A DNA stretch of 26,632 bases from Hydrogenothermaceae bacterium (GCA_026984355.1 JALSSG010000274.1:1-26632); one strand, 5' to 3'. Shown: positions 1 through 8,888, counted from the first letter of the stretch. The notes: a model not told the origin generated them from the letters alone. Translations and numbers: made by a program.

Positions 1-712
1 TTTCTGCTTCTTCTTTTTGTTTTTTTAACAGTTCTTCTTTGGCTTTTCTTTCTTCTTCTAATAAAATACTAGCCTTGTTTTCTAAGGATTGAACATAAGG
101 ATAGATAAGATTTATTGCCTTAATGATAGATTCTTTGTCATACCTTGTGTATATAGTAAACGAAGTTTTATTTACTACAATGTTCGCTCTTTTTGGTAAA
201 TTCTTCTTTAGCATGGCCACAATATTTTCAAAGGCTTCTCTACCTAAATACTTTATAACTGCTGGATGTACCGATATGTATGCCTCTGATGCAACTTTTA
301 TTTTATAGAGGTTTCCATAAGGTATAGCTATTAAACCATTGTTATATATAGAGAAAGAAGATTCTATATTAGAACTTAGCTCTAAAGCTTCACTTTTATG
401 ACTTCTTGATAAAGAAAATGAAACATTTTCTACTTTATATGGGCCTACTTCTTTAAGAACTGTATTAAAAACGGTATATACTGGAAGAGGTTTTTCTATA
501 TTCAGGTAAACCTTTTCTTCATCTTTTTGACCTAACTTAACAGCTTTAATAGCATTTTTATCCCATATAACATTAGTTCCTGAAACCTTTGCTAGAGTAT
601 CAATAACTGTAGATATTTTAGCCCCAAAAAATTTTGCACTTATCTTTGTTTGTCCATATGATAAGGATGTTATAAGCAATAAGGAAAATACAACTACTAT
701 TTTACTTTTCAT
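1..712 (-). CDS. pilQ: Type IV pilus secretin PilQ, N-terminal part (3' end beyond window)
   Basis: I read an open frame of 237 codons from an ATG at 712 to the left edge, preceded by a purine-rich AGAGGAGAAGGGT ribosome site. The first 20 residues are a Sec signal peptide (MKSKIVVV, hydrophobic core, cut near SYG/QT). Residues about 23-95 resemble the short secretin/TonB N-terminal domain (ISTVIDTLAKVSGTNVIWD), as in PilQ and GspD. From about residue 215 the chain turns into a Lys/Glu coiled stretch (LLEEERKAKEELLKKQKEE). No AMIN domain precedes the secretin N domain, unlike many proteobacterial PilQs. The gene is last of pilM-N-O-P-Q, 17 bases after pilP, so the product should be the outer-membrane pilus channel. 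The C-terminal beta-barrel gate lies outside the window. A GspD-type secretin is the alternative, but the upstream PilM favours type IV pili. Confidence 0.75.
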   Translation of the reverse strand, partial: MKSKIVVVFSLLLITSLSYGQTKISAKFFGAKISTVIDTLAKVSGTNVIWDKNAIKAVKLGQKDEEKVYLNIEKPLPVYTVFNTVLKEVGPYKVENVSFSLSRSHKSEALELSSNIESSFSIYNNGLIAIPYGNLYKIKVASEAYISVHPAVIKYLGREAFENIVAMLKKNLPKRANIVVNKTSFTIYTRYDKESIIKAINLIYPYVQSLENKASILLEEERKAKEELLKKQKEEAE

Positions 713-729
713 ACCCTTCTCCTCTTATC

Positions 730-978
730 TTATTTAATTTTGAAATCTTCACCTGATATACCTTTATTTTTATCAAGTATCTTTTCTGGATTGTCTTTTA
801 CTTCTATAAGTTTTGCACCGCTTTGGGTTTCTATAACTATGTATTTTTTTCCACTATCTGTTTTTATATACCCTACTGCATTCCCATAGTCTGTAAAAAA
901 CGTATCATCATTTGTCTCTTCTGCTGAAGAAAAACCTACAAAAACTATAGAAATAAGTAAAATAATGTACTTTTTCAT
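730..978 (-). CDS. pilP: PilP-position small exported protein
   Basis: This 82-residue protein has a signal peptide (MKKYIILLISIVFVGFSSA) followed by a short acidic linker and a beta-rich segment, residues about 32-62 (AVGYIKTDSGKKYIVIETQ), that resembles the single homology-region domain of PilP/GspC inner-membrane pilus proteins. Usual PilP proteins are lipoproteins of about 170-180 residues. Here no Cys follows the signal peptide, so there is no lipobox, and the N-terminal disordered arm is missing. The start ATG overlaps the pilO stop by one base (TAATG), which implies translational coupling. Position between pilO and pilQ is the main argument for the name. If correct, it links the PilNO inner-membrane frame to the PilQ secretin in the periplasm. 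Confidence 0.55.
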   Translation of the reverse strand: MKKYIILLISIVFVGFSSAEETNDDTFFTDYGNAVGYIKTDSGKKYIVIETQSGAKLIEVKDNPEKILDKNKGISGEDFKIK

Positions 979-1679
979 TATTTCTTCTCCGGTAAGTAGT
1001 AAGTTTTTATAAATACTTTCGTCAAAAGAATTCCTTTTTTATCTTTTTGTAAAGAAATCTTATCTACAGATAAAAACCTTTTTGAGTCAGCCAGATGATT
1101 AAGAGCGCTTCTTAAACTTTTCACACCTCCAGTAGTTTCAACATATATAGGAACTTCTTTTAATTTAAGTTTTTCTTTTTTCTTTTGATTTTTTTCTTTT
1201 GAAGTTCTTCTTTTTGGTTTTCTTGTTTTATTTTTCTTTTCCTCAAAAATCAGATGGCTTCCTTCTTTATATACGTAAATAGTCTTTTCTTGTTTAATTC
1301 CTATATCCTTTATTTCCATATTACTTTTTCTAAATATATCAGAAACAGTAAGTATAATAGTTTCAAATTCTGGTTTTGAAGGAATTCTTTCTTCTAGTTG
1401 TTTAATATTTTGTTTTATCTGATTTGTTTCTTTTTTTATTGTTAGTATTTTCTGATTTAATTCTCTTAGCTTTTCTGGCTTTGCTGTTTCTCTTAGTCTA
1501 GCTACCTGCTGTTGTAATTGCTCTACGTCTTTTTTAAGTAATCTAATTTTTTCTCTTTTTGGTGAAATAAAGAAAAAGTAAAATATATAAACTACGCATA
1601 CAACTGCTATAGAGACTATAAGTATTCTCTGCCACTGAGGTAAGCTAATCCATTGATATTTTATCTCTTCCTTAGTCAT
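978..1679 (-). CDS. pilO: Type IV pilus inner-membrane assembly protein PilO
   Basis: From the ATG at 1679 the protein is 233 residues. I prefer this start over a TTG at 1694 because GGAAGGA lies just before it. The order is a short cytoplasmic tail containing LPQWQRILI (typical of PilO), one membrane helix at about residues 21-39, a long charged coiled coil at about 45-105, and a C-terminal periplasmic domain interrupted by a very basic Lys/Arg-rich stretch (about 150-175). PilO pairs with PilN as a heterodimer forming the inner-membrane frame of the pilus machine and contacting PilP. The gene overlaps pilN by 8 bases and pilP by one. The basic insertion is unusual for a periplasmic domain. 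Sequence identity to known PilO is low by eye, so the call rests on topology and order. Confidence 0.75.
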   Translation of the reverse strand: MTKEEIKYQWISLPQWQRILIVSIAVVCVVYIFYFFFISPKREKIRLLKKDVEQLQQQVARLRETAKPEKLRELNQKILTIKKETNQIKQNIKQLEERIPSKPEFETIILTVSDIFRKSNMEIKDIGIKQEKTIYVYKEGSHLIFEEKKNKTRKPKRRTSKEKNQKKKEKLKLKEVPIYVETTGGVKSLRSALNHLADSKRFLSVDKISLQKDKKGILLTKVFIKTYYLPEKK

Positions 1680-2328
1680 TTTTCCTTCCTTCAACTAGAT
1701 TTTTTAGATTTAAAGAAAATGTATAAAAATCTAAGTTTGAATTTTTTAATCTTTTAGGTTTTTCTATACATAAAACCAAATTTTTATCCCTGCAAAACTT
1801 TGATTTTCCAAGAGTGCTTAGCTGTAAATCAGGATATTTTTGTTTTAAGTTTCTAAAGAATAAATAAAGATTATCTGGATTAAATGTATAACCATTTAGA
1901 TTTACACTGTTTGTAGAAACATTTATGTTTTCAATCCAGATACCTTCAGGAATAGATTTACCTACGCTAAATAATACATCTTTAATGTTCGATTTTCTTT
2001 TTAAAAGTTCACTTAAAAGTTCCTGTCTAAGAAGTAATCTTTTCTTCAGTGTTTTTTGATTTTCTACTTCTTTCTTTAAGAGTTTTATCCTTCTTTCTAA
2101 TGCTACAAGTTTTTGTTTTTCTTTTTGAAGATAGTCTTTTTTAGAAATTAATCTTTTCTCCTCAAAGTTTAGAAAAACTATATAAATAACACCAAGCACA
2201 AGAATAACAACACCAACTAAAGCAACTATAATCTCTTTATTTTCAAATGCCTGAAATATACTTAGTTTTGAATCTACTAACTTTTTTAAATCCTTTTTCT
2301 TTTTTGTTTTTAAGTCTATTTTTATCAT
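1672..2328 (-). CDS. pilN: Type IV pilus inner-membrane assembly protein PilN
   Basis: The protein has 218 residues. A cytoplasmic N-terminus (MIKIDLKTKKKKD) stands where PilN carries its INLLP-type motif that docks into PilM. One membrane helix follows at about residues 34-53, then a coiled coil at about 55-110 and a periplasmic alpha/beta domain (IWIENINVSTNSVNLNGYTF), typical of PilN/GspL-like folds. It should bind PilM on the cytoplasmic side and pair with PilO in the periplasm. The start ATG overlaps the pilM stop in an ATGA arrangement at 2325-2328, indicating coupled translation. The N-terminal motif is degenerate (no LLP). Confidence 0.75.
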   Translation of the reverse strand: MIKIDLKTKKKKDLKKLVDSKLSIFQAFENKEIIVALVGVVILVLGVIYIVFLNFEEKRLISKKDYLQKEKQKLVALERRIKLLKKEVENQKTLKKRLLLRQELLSELLKRKSNIKDVLFSVGKSIPEGIWIENINVSTNSVNLNGYTFNPDNLYLFFRNLKQKYPDLQLSTLGKSKFCRDKNLVLCIEKPKRLKNSNLDFYTFSLNLKNLVEGRKND

Positions 2329-3254
2329 TCTTCTAAACCTCTATATATCAAACCAAATGGTATAGCATATACACCTGGATATTTATCTCCTGCATAATTA
2401 ATACCAAGAATTTCTGCAGGGTCTATATCTATAAATGCAAACTTTCCAATAAACTTACTTTGTATATATTCCTTGACATCTGGGTACTCTAATATTGGAC
2501 CTGCAAGGTATATTACAGATGGTTCACTTACAGTCAGGAAGAAATAGTTTATTTCATTTATAAGTTTTGTAAGTTCAGGTTCGCTCTCTTCAAAGGTCTT
2601 AAAATCTTTTAATTTAAAAGAAAATGTCTCTGTAGATAATCCATTTTGATATAAAACTATATAAGAAATATCGTAATCTATATAAAGTGCACATACTGTA
2701 TTATCATCACCAGCTATAGCTCCTTTTTTTTCTTTCTGAAGTGATGCTATATTGATTAATGATATTGGATTTGAGTCTATATGGATGATTTTTATTCCTG
2801 TTGTTTTTTCAATATCTTCTAATCTCTGGACATCCGTTTTTTTAGCTACTACAACGATAATGTTATACATATCATCTTCTTCACCTATAATATCAAAATC
2901 GTATGTAGTCTCTCCCTGTATAGTTTGCATTTCCTCTTTTATGTTCCATTCTATTGCTTCTAATAAATCTTTTTTATCCATTTTTGGTAGTTTGAGATTT
3001 TTTATAAGACTGACTGATAGAGGAAGCCCTATTACCGCATCTAAAGGCTCGTTTATGTTTAAACCTAAAAGTTCCCTTTTTATTACTTCTGGAATCTGGG
3101 TTTTTTCTTCTTCTGAAAGGATATACTCTACAGGTTGGTTATAAGTAGTATAGTTTTCTTTATCTATAACAAGAATTCTAATTACATTTCCCTCAAACTG
3201 AACCCCTGCTAATAACTTTGTCTTTCTAAAAATATTAGACAAAATAGAAGGCAT
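2325..3254 (-). CDS. pilM: Type IV pilus assembly ATPase-like protein PilM
   Basis: I place the start at the ATG at 3254 (309 residues), because a GGGGGGA ribosome site lies 5-6 bases before it. An upstream GTG/ATG-like start at 3272 would translate that site. The protein has the actin/FtsA-like fold of PilM: GVQFEGNVIRILVID near the N-terminus, AVIGLPLSVSLIKNLKLPKM, IEWNIKEEMQ around residue 100, and DIDYDISYIVLYQNGL-like phosphate-loop strands further on. PilM is a cytoplasmic ATP-binding protein that binds the PilN tail and couples pilus motor ATPases to the membrane frame. It is the first gene of the pil operon, directly downstream of the ppsA terminator, so a promoter should lie in 3255-3322. 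I see only weak AT-rich candidates there. Confidence 0.88.
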   Translation of the reverse strand: MPSILSNIFRKTKLLAGVQFEGNVIRILVIDKENYTTYNQPVEYILSEEEKTQIPEVIKRELLGLNINEPLDAVIGLPLSVSLIKNLKLPKMDKKDLLEAIEWNIKEEMQTIQGETTYDFDIIGEEDDMYNIIVVVAKKTDVQRLEDIEKTTGIKIIHIDSNPISLINIASLQKEKKGAIAGDDNTVCALYIDYDISYIVLYQNGLSTETFSFKLKDFKTFEESEPELTKLINEINYFFLTVSEPSVIYLAGPILEYPDVKEYIQSKFIGKFAFIDIDPAEILGINYAGDKYPGVYAIPFGLIYRGLEE

Positions 3255-3322
3255 AACTTCCCCCCATACCATATTTAAATTTTTACAAACTTTACAATTA
3301 CTTAACTTATTTTACTATTCGG

Positions 3323-3350
3323 CAAAAAAGGGAGGATTTATTAACCTCCC
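3323..3350 (-). terminator. Intrinsic terminator after ppsA
   Basis: Read on the minus strand, GGGAGG pairs with CCTCCC across a 9-base AT-rich loop (3350 down to 3330), followed directly by six T residues (3329-3324). The hairpin lies 25 bases past the ppsA stop and before pilM. It should end the glyQ-glyS-ppsA transcript and insulate the pil operon. Confidence 0.9.
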
Positions 3351-3374
3351 CCAAATCTAAGCTATTATTTATTA

Positions 3375-5819
3375 TTATAACTTTTCTGCTATTCCCAGTT
3401 TCTGTTCTATCTCATAAATCGCTTTTGTTGTCTTTAGTATAGCATCTGGATTTATAGAGATAGAATCTATTCCCTGTTCAACTAAAAACTGTGCAAAGTC
3501 AGGATAATCAGAAGGTCCCTGACCACATATTCCTATTTTTCTTCCGTGTTCCTTTGCTGTTTTTATAACCTGTGCTATAAGTCTTTTTACAGCTTCGTTT
3601 CTTTCATCATAAAGATGTGCTACAAGATTAGAATCTCTATCAAGTCCTAAAGTTAGTTGAGTTAGGTCATTGGAGCCAATAGAAAAACCATCAAAATATT
3701 CTGAAAACTTATCTGCAAGCACCACATTTGATGGTATTTCACACATAACATAAACCTGAAGACCATTTTCTCCTTTTTTAAGTCCATATTCTTCCATAAC
3801 TTCTAAAACTTTTTTTCCTTCCTCTGGAGTTCTACAGAATGGAACCATAACTATTACATTTTTTAGTCCCATTTTATTTCTTACTCTTAATATAGCTTTA
3901 CACTCTAATCCAAATGCTTCTTTAAATTGTGGAGAATAGTATCTTGAAGCTCCTCTCCATCCTATCATTGGGTTTTCTTCTTTTGGTTCAAAATATTGGC
4001 CACCTAATAAATTTGCGTATTCATTTGTTTTAAAGTCAGAAAATCTAACTATAACAGGTTTTGGATAAAATGCTGCTCCTATCTTTGCTATTCCATAAGA
4101 GAGCTTTTTTACATAGTATTCAGTTTTATCTTCGTAGCCGAAGGTTTTTTCTTCTATTATTTTTGCTAACTGAGGGTCTTTCTCTTTTATTTCGTCAAAT
4201 TTTATAAGAGCTAGAGGATGTATTCCTATGTAGTTATTTATAATAAATTCTTCTCTTGCCAGTCCAACACCATCATTTGGTAAAAATGAGTAGTCAAAAG
4301 CTCCTTCAGGAGTAGCTATATTCATCATAATAGGAGTTTTTGTTTTTGGTAATGTAGAAATATCTACTTCTTCTATTTCATATTCAATTTTTCCATTGTA
4401 AACATAACCTACTTCACCTTCTGCACATGATACTGTAACTTCCTGACCATCTTTTAAAACTTCTGTGGCTTTACCAGTCCCAACTACAGCAGGTACTCCA
4501 AGTTCTCTTGCAACTATAGCAGCATGGCAAGTTCTTCCACCTCTGTTTGTAACAATTGCTCCTGCTTTTTTCATGATAGGTTCCCAGTCTGGGTCTGTCA
4601 TATCTGTAACTAATATATCACCTGCTTCAAATTTTTTTGCATCATCTAAAGAGTTAAGTATTTTTACTTTTCCAAATGCTACCTTATCACCTACAGCTAT
4701 TCCTTCTAGTATCCTTTTCTTTATTCTACTTTCAATAGGTTCAGTTATATGATATATGGTTATTTTAGAGTGGTCTTTTCTAGAATGAACTGTTTCCGGT
4801 CTTGCCTGAACTATAAAAAGCTCATTTAGTTCACCATCTTTAGCCCATTCTACATCCATAGGTGTCCATTTTTGATATTTATCTGAGTAGTATCTTTCTA
4901 TTTCTATTACCCATCTTGCTAATTTTAGAACCTCTTCATCACTTAAACAGAATTTAGCCTGGTCTTCTTTAGAAACAGGAACAGTTTTTACTCTTTCATC
5001 TTCTGTTGTTCCATATATCATTTTATGAGTTTTAACTCCAAGTTTTTTCTCTATAATAGCTTCATATCCTTCAAGAAGCGTAGGTTTAAATACTAACCAT
5101 TCATCTGGAGTTACTGCTCCCTGAACAACAAGTTCTCCAAGTCCATAAGCACCATTTATAAGGACAACATCCTTAAATCCACTTTCTGTATCTAAAGAAA
5201 ATGCAACACCAGCAGATGCAAGGTCTGAACGAACCATTTTTTGAACACCTACCGCAAGACCTATAGAAAAATGGTCAAAACCAAAAGATTCTCTATAAGA
5301 TATAGCTCTATCTGTAAATAGGGAAGCAAAACAGCTTTTTATTGCAATGAGTAATGATTCTTCTCCTTTTATGTTTAAGTAGGTTTCTTGCTGTCCAGCA
5401 AATGATGCATCTGGAAGGTCTTCTGCTGTAGCTGATGACCTTACTGCAACATCTACTCTGTGTTTTCCGTACATTTTACTGAGTTCTAAATAATAATCTA
5501 TAATTTTTTCTCTAAGATCCGGTGGAAATTCTCCACCTTTAATCATTTCTCTTATAGTTAATCCTCTTTTATGAAGGTCTTCTATATCATCTACATTCAA
5601 ACCTTCTAGCGTTTTTCTTATCTTTTCATCTAAGTTGTTATACTTAATAAAGTAAAAATATGCATCTGCTGTAACAACGTATCCCATAGGTATCTTTATA
5701 CCTTTTGGAGAAAGGCCTCTAATCATTTCTCCAAGAGAAGCATTTTTACCTCCAACAAGATGAACATCTTCTATCCCAACTTCATTTAACCAGAGGACTA
5801 ACTTTTTTTCATTACTCAT
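3375..5819 (-). CDS. ppsA: Phosphoenolpyruvate synthase
   Basis: The protein has 814 residues, close to the usual 790-820. PEP synthase converts pyruvate, ATP and water to PEP, AMP and phosphate in the cytoplasm. In autotrophs using the reductive TCA cycle (usual for Aquificota) it feeds gluconeogenesis. Domain order is an N-terminal ATP-grasp PPDK domain (LVGGKNASLGEMI, residues 22-33; VAVRSSATAEDLP at 124-136), the swivelling phosphohistidine domain with GGRTCHAAIVARE and catalytic His432, and a C-terminal TIM barrel with GSNDLTQLTLGLDRDS and the conserved Cys765 in GICGQG. A strong AAGGAGG site precedes the ATG. It starts 11 bases after glyS, so it is probably co-transcribed with glyQS. 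Pyruvate phosphate dikinase is excluded by length and by the PpsA-type motifs. Confidence 0.96.
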   Translation of the reverse strand: MSNEKKLVLWLNEVGIEDVHLVGGKNASLGEMIRGLSPKGIKIPMGYVVTADAYFYFIKYNNLDEKIRKTLEGLNVDDIEDLHKRGLTIREMIKGGEFPPDLREKIIDYYLELSKMYGKHRVDVAVRSSATAEDLPDASFAGQQETYLNIKGEESLLIAIKSCFASLFTDRAISYRESFGFDHFSIGLAVGVQKMVRSDLASAGVAFSLDTESGFKDVVLINGAYGLGELVVQGAVTPDEWLVFKPTLLEGYEAIIEKKLGVKTHKMIYGTTEDERVKTVPVSKEDQAKFCLSDEEVLKLARWVIEIERYYSDKYQKWTPMDVEWAKDGELNELFIVQARPETVHSRKDHSKITIYHITEPIESRIKKRILEGIAVGDKVAFGKVKILNSLDDAKKFEAGDILVTDMTDPDWEPIMKKAGAIVTNRGGRTCHAAIVARELGVPAVVGTGKATEVLKDGQEVTVSCAEGEVGYVYNGKIEYEIEEVDISTLPKTKTPIMMNIATPEGAFDYSFLPNDGVGLAREEFIINNYIGIHPLALIKFDEIKEKDPQLAKIIEEKTFGYEDKTEYYVKKLSYGIAKIGAAFYPKPVIVRFSDFKTNEYANLLGGQYFEPKEENPMIGWRGASRYYSPQFKEAFGLECKAILRVRNKMGLKNVIVMVPFCRTPEEGKKVLEVMEEYGLKKGENGLQVYVMCEIPSNVVLADKFSEYFDGFSIGSNDLTQLTLGLDRDSNLVAHLYDERNEAVKRLIAQVIKTAKEHGRKIGICGQGPSDYPDFAQFLVEQGIDSISINPDAILKTTKAIYEIEQKLGIAEKL

Positions 5820-5830
5820 TATTTGCCTCC

Positions 5831-7951
5831 TTAGACATTGATTTTTGTAAAATCAGATATCCTATTAAATAAATCATTTATCCTTTTTAACAGAGATAAC
5901 CTATTCTTCTTTATTTTTTCATCTTTTACCATCACCATTACATTATCGAAAAATTTATCTACATATGGTTTTAATTCTAATAACTTAGCTAGAGCTTTTT
6001 TATAATCTTTTTTCTTTAAAAGCTCTAAAACTTCCTTTTCTATAAGCAGTAACTTTTTATATAACTGTTTTTCTTCTTCTTTTTCAAAGTACTTTTCGTC
6101 TAAATCTTCCTCAAAATTTTCTGGAATGATATTCCCTACCCTTTTAAATGTTATCATAATATCTTCAAATTCTGGATTTTGTTTTAGTTCTTTAACTGTA
6201 CTTATTTTTAAAAATGCTCTATACAAATTTGTCTCTCCAGTAGATAGTACAGAATTTATTATATCTGTATCAAATCCTTTATTTTTCATATAAGCTGAAA
6301 ATCTTCCATTTATAAAATCTAACACTTCACTTTTTAAGTTTAAAAAGTCTAAATCTGTAAATTTTATTTGACCTTTTAGATGTTTTTTTATTAAATTAGC
6401 AATTCCTATTTTTCTTATGGAAGCCTCTATAACTGGAGATAAATCCAGGTCTATGTTTTTTTCTACTAAAATCCTGACAATTCCTACTGCAGCCCTTCTA
6501 AGACCAAAAGGGTCTGCCCCTGCTTTTGGTTTTTCTCCAATAGCAAAAAATGATATTAGAGTATCTAATTTATCTGCAACAGATAAGATTGTACCTGTAG
6601 TAGTTTGTGGAAGTTCATCATCAGCCGTTTTTGGTAAATAGTGTTCATAAATAGCCTTTGCTACTTCTTCACTTTCTCCTTGCTTTAAGGCATAGTACAT
6701 TCCCATAATACCTTGTAATTCATCAAATTCTTTTACCATTTCTGTGAGAAGGTCGGTTTTTGAAAGTTTATTGGCACGATTTATATATGTTCTGTCTTCT
6801 ATATCTAAAGAATCTGCTAATATATTGGCTATTATTCCATTTCGTTTTACTTTATCAAGCATAGTACCAAGTTTTTCATGAAACAGTATGCCTTCAAGTA
6901 AAGGATACAATTCTTCCAAATTCTTTTTTAAATCTTCTTCATAGAAAAATAGAGCATCTTCAAGACGAGCTTTTAAAACTTTTTCATATCCTTGCTTTAC
7001 AATATTTCTATCTTTTACAGCTGTATTAGAAAATGCTAAAAATTTAGGTATAAGTCTCCCATTTTTTTCAAAATTAAAAAACCTTTGATGGTGCTTACAT
7101 ACAACAATTATAACTTCTTTAGGAAGTATTAAATATTCTGGAGAAAAATCTCCTAAAATACCTACAGGAAATTCAAGTAAGTTCGTAACTTCATCTAAAA
7201 GTTCTTCATCTAAAATTGGGTCTGCATCTATATTTCTCGCAAATCCTGTTATTTGTGTCTCTACTGCCTTTTTTCTATCTTCATATTTAGGTATGATAAA
7301 ACCTAATTTAAGTATTTCTTCATAGTTATCTGCTGAAGGAATTTCCTTTCTTTCTCCTTTTCCTATAGGGTTTGTCATAAATCTATGTAGATGTGTATAT
7401 CTATCAGATTTAATTCCACCAAGAATTATTTCTATTATCTGGTCGTTTAAGAGGGATACTATCCATCTTACAGGTCTTGAAAATCTAAAGTTAGAACTGT
7501 TCCATCTCATTGTTTTTGGAAATGGTATAGTTGCAATAATATCAGGTACTACCTGCTTTATATGTTCATCAATCGATTTTCCTTCCCTTACTATATATGC
7601 TCCTATATAAATACCTTTTTCGGTTTCTATTTTCTGTAGCTCCTCTATTGGTATATTATTTTTTTTTGCAAAACCTATAGCTGCTTTTGTAAATTTTCCT
7701 TCTTCATCTACAGCCACTTTATAAGGAGGTCCTAAGACAAGTTGCTTTGTAGAATCTTCTTTATCTTTTAGATTCTCTATTAAGACAGACAATCTCCTTG
7801 GTGTTGCAAAAACTTTTATATTTTCTGGTGTTTCATACATAAAAAAATTACTAAATTTTTCTAAGAACTGCTCTTTTAAATAATTTCTACCTATGTTTAC
7901 GCTTTTTGGCGGTAATTCTTCACAACCTATTTCCAAAAGGTATTTATTCAT
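5831..7951 (-). CDS. glyS: Glycyl-tRNA synthetase beta subunit
   Basis: This 706-residue protein matches the usual beta subunit length (about 690). It opens with LLEIGCEELPPKSV, has the KHHQRFF block near residue 290, the KADPFGLRRAAVGIVRIL-like block (AGADPFGLRRAAVGIVRIL, about residues 481-499), and a C-terminal DALR-type anticodon-binding domain. The alpha2-beta2 enzyme charges tRNA-Gly with glycine. The beta subunit supplies tRNA recognition and the alpha subunit the aminoacylation site. The start ATG at 7951 directly abuts the glyQ stop codon, so expression of the two subunits is coupled. Nothing looks broken. Confidence 0.97.
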   Translation of the reverse strand: MNKYLLEIGCEELPPKSVNIGRNYLKEQFLEKFSNFFMYETPENIKVFATPRRLSVLIENLKDKEDSTKQLVLGPPYKVAVDEEGKFTKAAIGFAKKNNIPIEELQKIETEKGIYIGAYIVREGKSIDEHIKQVVPDIIATIPFPKTMRWNSSNFRFSRPVRWIVSLLNDQIIEIILGGIKSDRYTHLHRFMTNPIGKGERKEIPSADNYEEILKLGFIIPKYEDRKKAVETQITGFARNIDADPILDEELLDEVTNLLEFPVGILGDFSPEYLILPKEVIIVVCKHHQRFFNFEKNGRLIPKFLAFSNTAVKDRNIVKQGYEKVLKARLEDALFFYEEDLKKNLEELYPLLEGILFHEKLGTMLDKVKRNGIIANILADSLDIEDRTYINRANKLSKTDLLTEMVKEFDELQGIMGMYYALKQGESEEVAKAIYEHYLPKTADDELPQTTTGTILSVADKLDTLISFFAIGEKPKAGADPFGLRRAAVGIVRILVEKNIDLDLSPVIEASIRKIGIANLIKKHLKGQIKFTDLDFLNLKSEVLDFINGRFSAYMKNKGFDTDIINSVLSTGETNLYRAFLKISTVKELKQNPEFEDIMITFKRVGNIIPENFEEDLDEKYFEKEEEKQLYKKLLLIEKEVLELLKKKDYKKALAKLLELKPYVDKFFDNVMVMVKDEKIKKNRLSLLKRINDLFNRISDFTKINV

Positions 7952-8836
7952 CTATACCTCTGCTTTTTGTTTTTTTATTAAAGGAAATCCAAGCTCTTTC
8001 CTATGTTTTAAAAATGCCTTTGCACACTCCCTAGATAAAGCTCTAACCCTTGCTATATATCTTGCCCTTTCATTAACAGATAAAGCTCCCCTGGCATCAA
8101 GAAGATTAAAAATATGAGAACATTTTAAAGCATAATCATACGCTGGTATAGGTAAATTATGCTCTATTAATCTATGTCCTTCCTTTTCAAACATATCAAA
8201 TGTGGTTTTTAGCATATCAATATCTGCAACTTCAAAGTTATATATAGACCACTGCCTTTCTGCCTCTTTGTAAATATCTCCATATGTTAAACCTTCTGCC
8301 CATACTATGTCATAAACACTGTCTACATTTTGTAGAAACATAGCTATTCTTTCTAATCCGTATGTTATCTCTACACTTATTTCTTCTAAATCTATACTTC
8401 CTGCTTGTTGGAAGTAAGTAAATTGAGTTATTTCCATGCCGTCTAACCAGACCTCCCAACCAAGTCCCCAGGCTCCTAAAGTAGGACTCTCCCAGTCATC
8501 TTCAACAAACCTTACATCATGAGCCTGTAGGTCAATCCCAAGAGCTTCTAAACTTTTTAAATAAAGTTCTTGAGGGTTTTCTGGTGCTGGTTTTAGGATT
8601 ACTTGAAATTGATAGTAATGCTGTAATCTATTTGGGTTTTCTCCATATCTTCCATCTTTTGGTCTTCTTGAAGGTTCAACATAACAGACATTCCATTCTT
8701 CTGGTCCCAATACTCTAAGAAAAGTTGCTGGGTTCATTGTACCTGCACCAACTTCTATATCGTATGGCTGCCACAGGATACATCCATTTTCTGTCCAGAA
8801 CCTCTGCAGTGTCAGGATAATATCCTGAAATTTCAT
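7952..8836 (-). CDS. glyQ: Glycyl-tRNA synthetase alpha subunit
   Basis: The product is 294 residues, as usual for the bacterial alpha subunit. Recognisable blocks are the N-terminal MKFQDIILTLQRFW, the QPYDIEVGAGTMNPATFL block at about residues 23-40, EPSRRPKDGRYGENPNR, and WEVWLDGMEITQFTYFQQ, which belong to the class II catalytic core that activates glycine. It forms the alpha2-beta2 enzyme with GlyS encoded immediately downstream. AGAGGA precedes the ATG. The 52-base gap to hemE holds an extended -10 candidate. The C-terminal tail ends in a basic KKQKAEV. Confidence 0.97.
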   Translation of the reverse strand: MKFQDIILTLQRFWTENGCILWQPYDIEVGAGTMNPATFLRVLGPEEWNVCYVEPSRRPKDGRYGENPNRLQHYYQFQVILKPAPENPQELYLKSLEALGIDLQAHDVRFVEDDWESPTLGAWGLGWEVWLDGMEITQFTYFQQAGSIDLEEISVEITYGLERIAMFLQNVDSVYDIVWAEGLTYGDIYKEAERQWSIYNFEVADIDMLKTTFDMFEKEGHRLIEHNLPIPAYDYALKCSHIFNLLDARGALSVNERARYIARVRALSRECAKAFLKHRKELGFPLIKKQKAEV

Positions 8837-8876
8837 ATATTTTCCTCTTTTTATTTATTTAAAACCTTAATTTAAT

Positions 8877-8885
8877 ATTTTACCA
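8877..8885 (-). promoter_or_regulatory. Candidate extended -10 promoter for glyQ-glyS-ppsA
   Basis: Minus-strand TGGTAAAAT fits the extended -10 pattern TGnTAnAAT, about 40 bases before the glyQ ATG and just after the hemE stop. No good -35 is visible (it would sit within the end of hemE). glyQ could also be read from hemE, since I see no terminator between them. Confidence 0.3.
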
Positions 8886-8888
8886 GAT

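Noticed and set aside
123..308. Plus-strand 61-codon open frame
   Set aside because: It lies wholly antisense to the pilQ reading frame, which has a signal peptide, ribosome site and secretin-type domain.
2752..3144. Plus-strand 130-codon open frame
   Set aside because: Antisense to pilM; composition (Ser/Ile/Phe rich) is that of a shadow frame and it lacks a ribosome site.
3255..3322. Promoter for pilM, including a sigma-54 -24/-12 element
   Set aside because: No TGGCAC-N5-TTGCA pattern, and the sigma-70-like matches are too weak to place, although a promoter is expected here.
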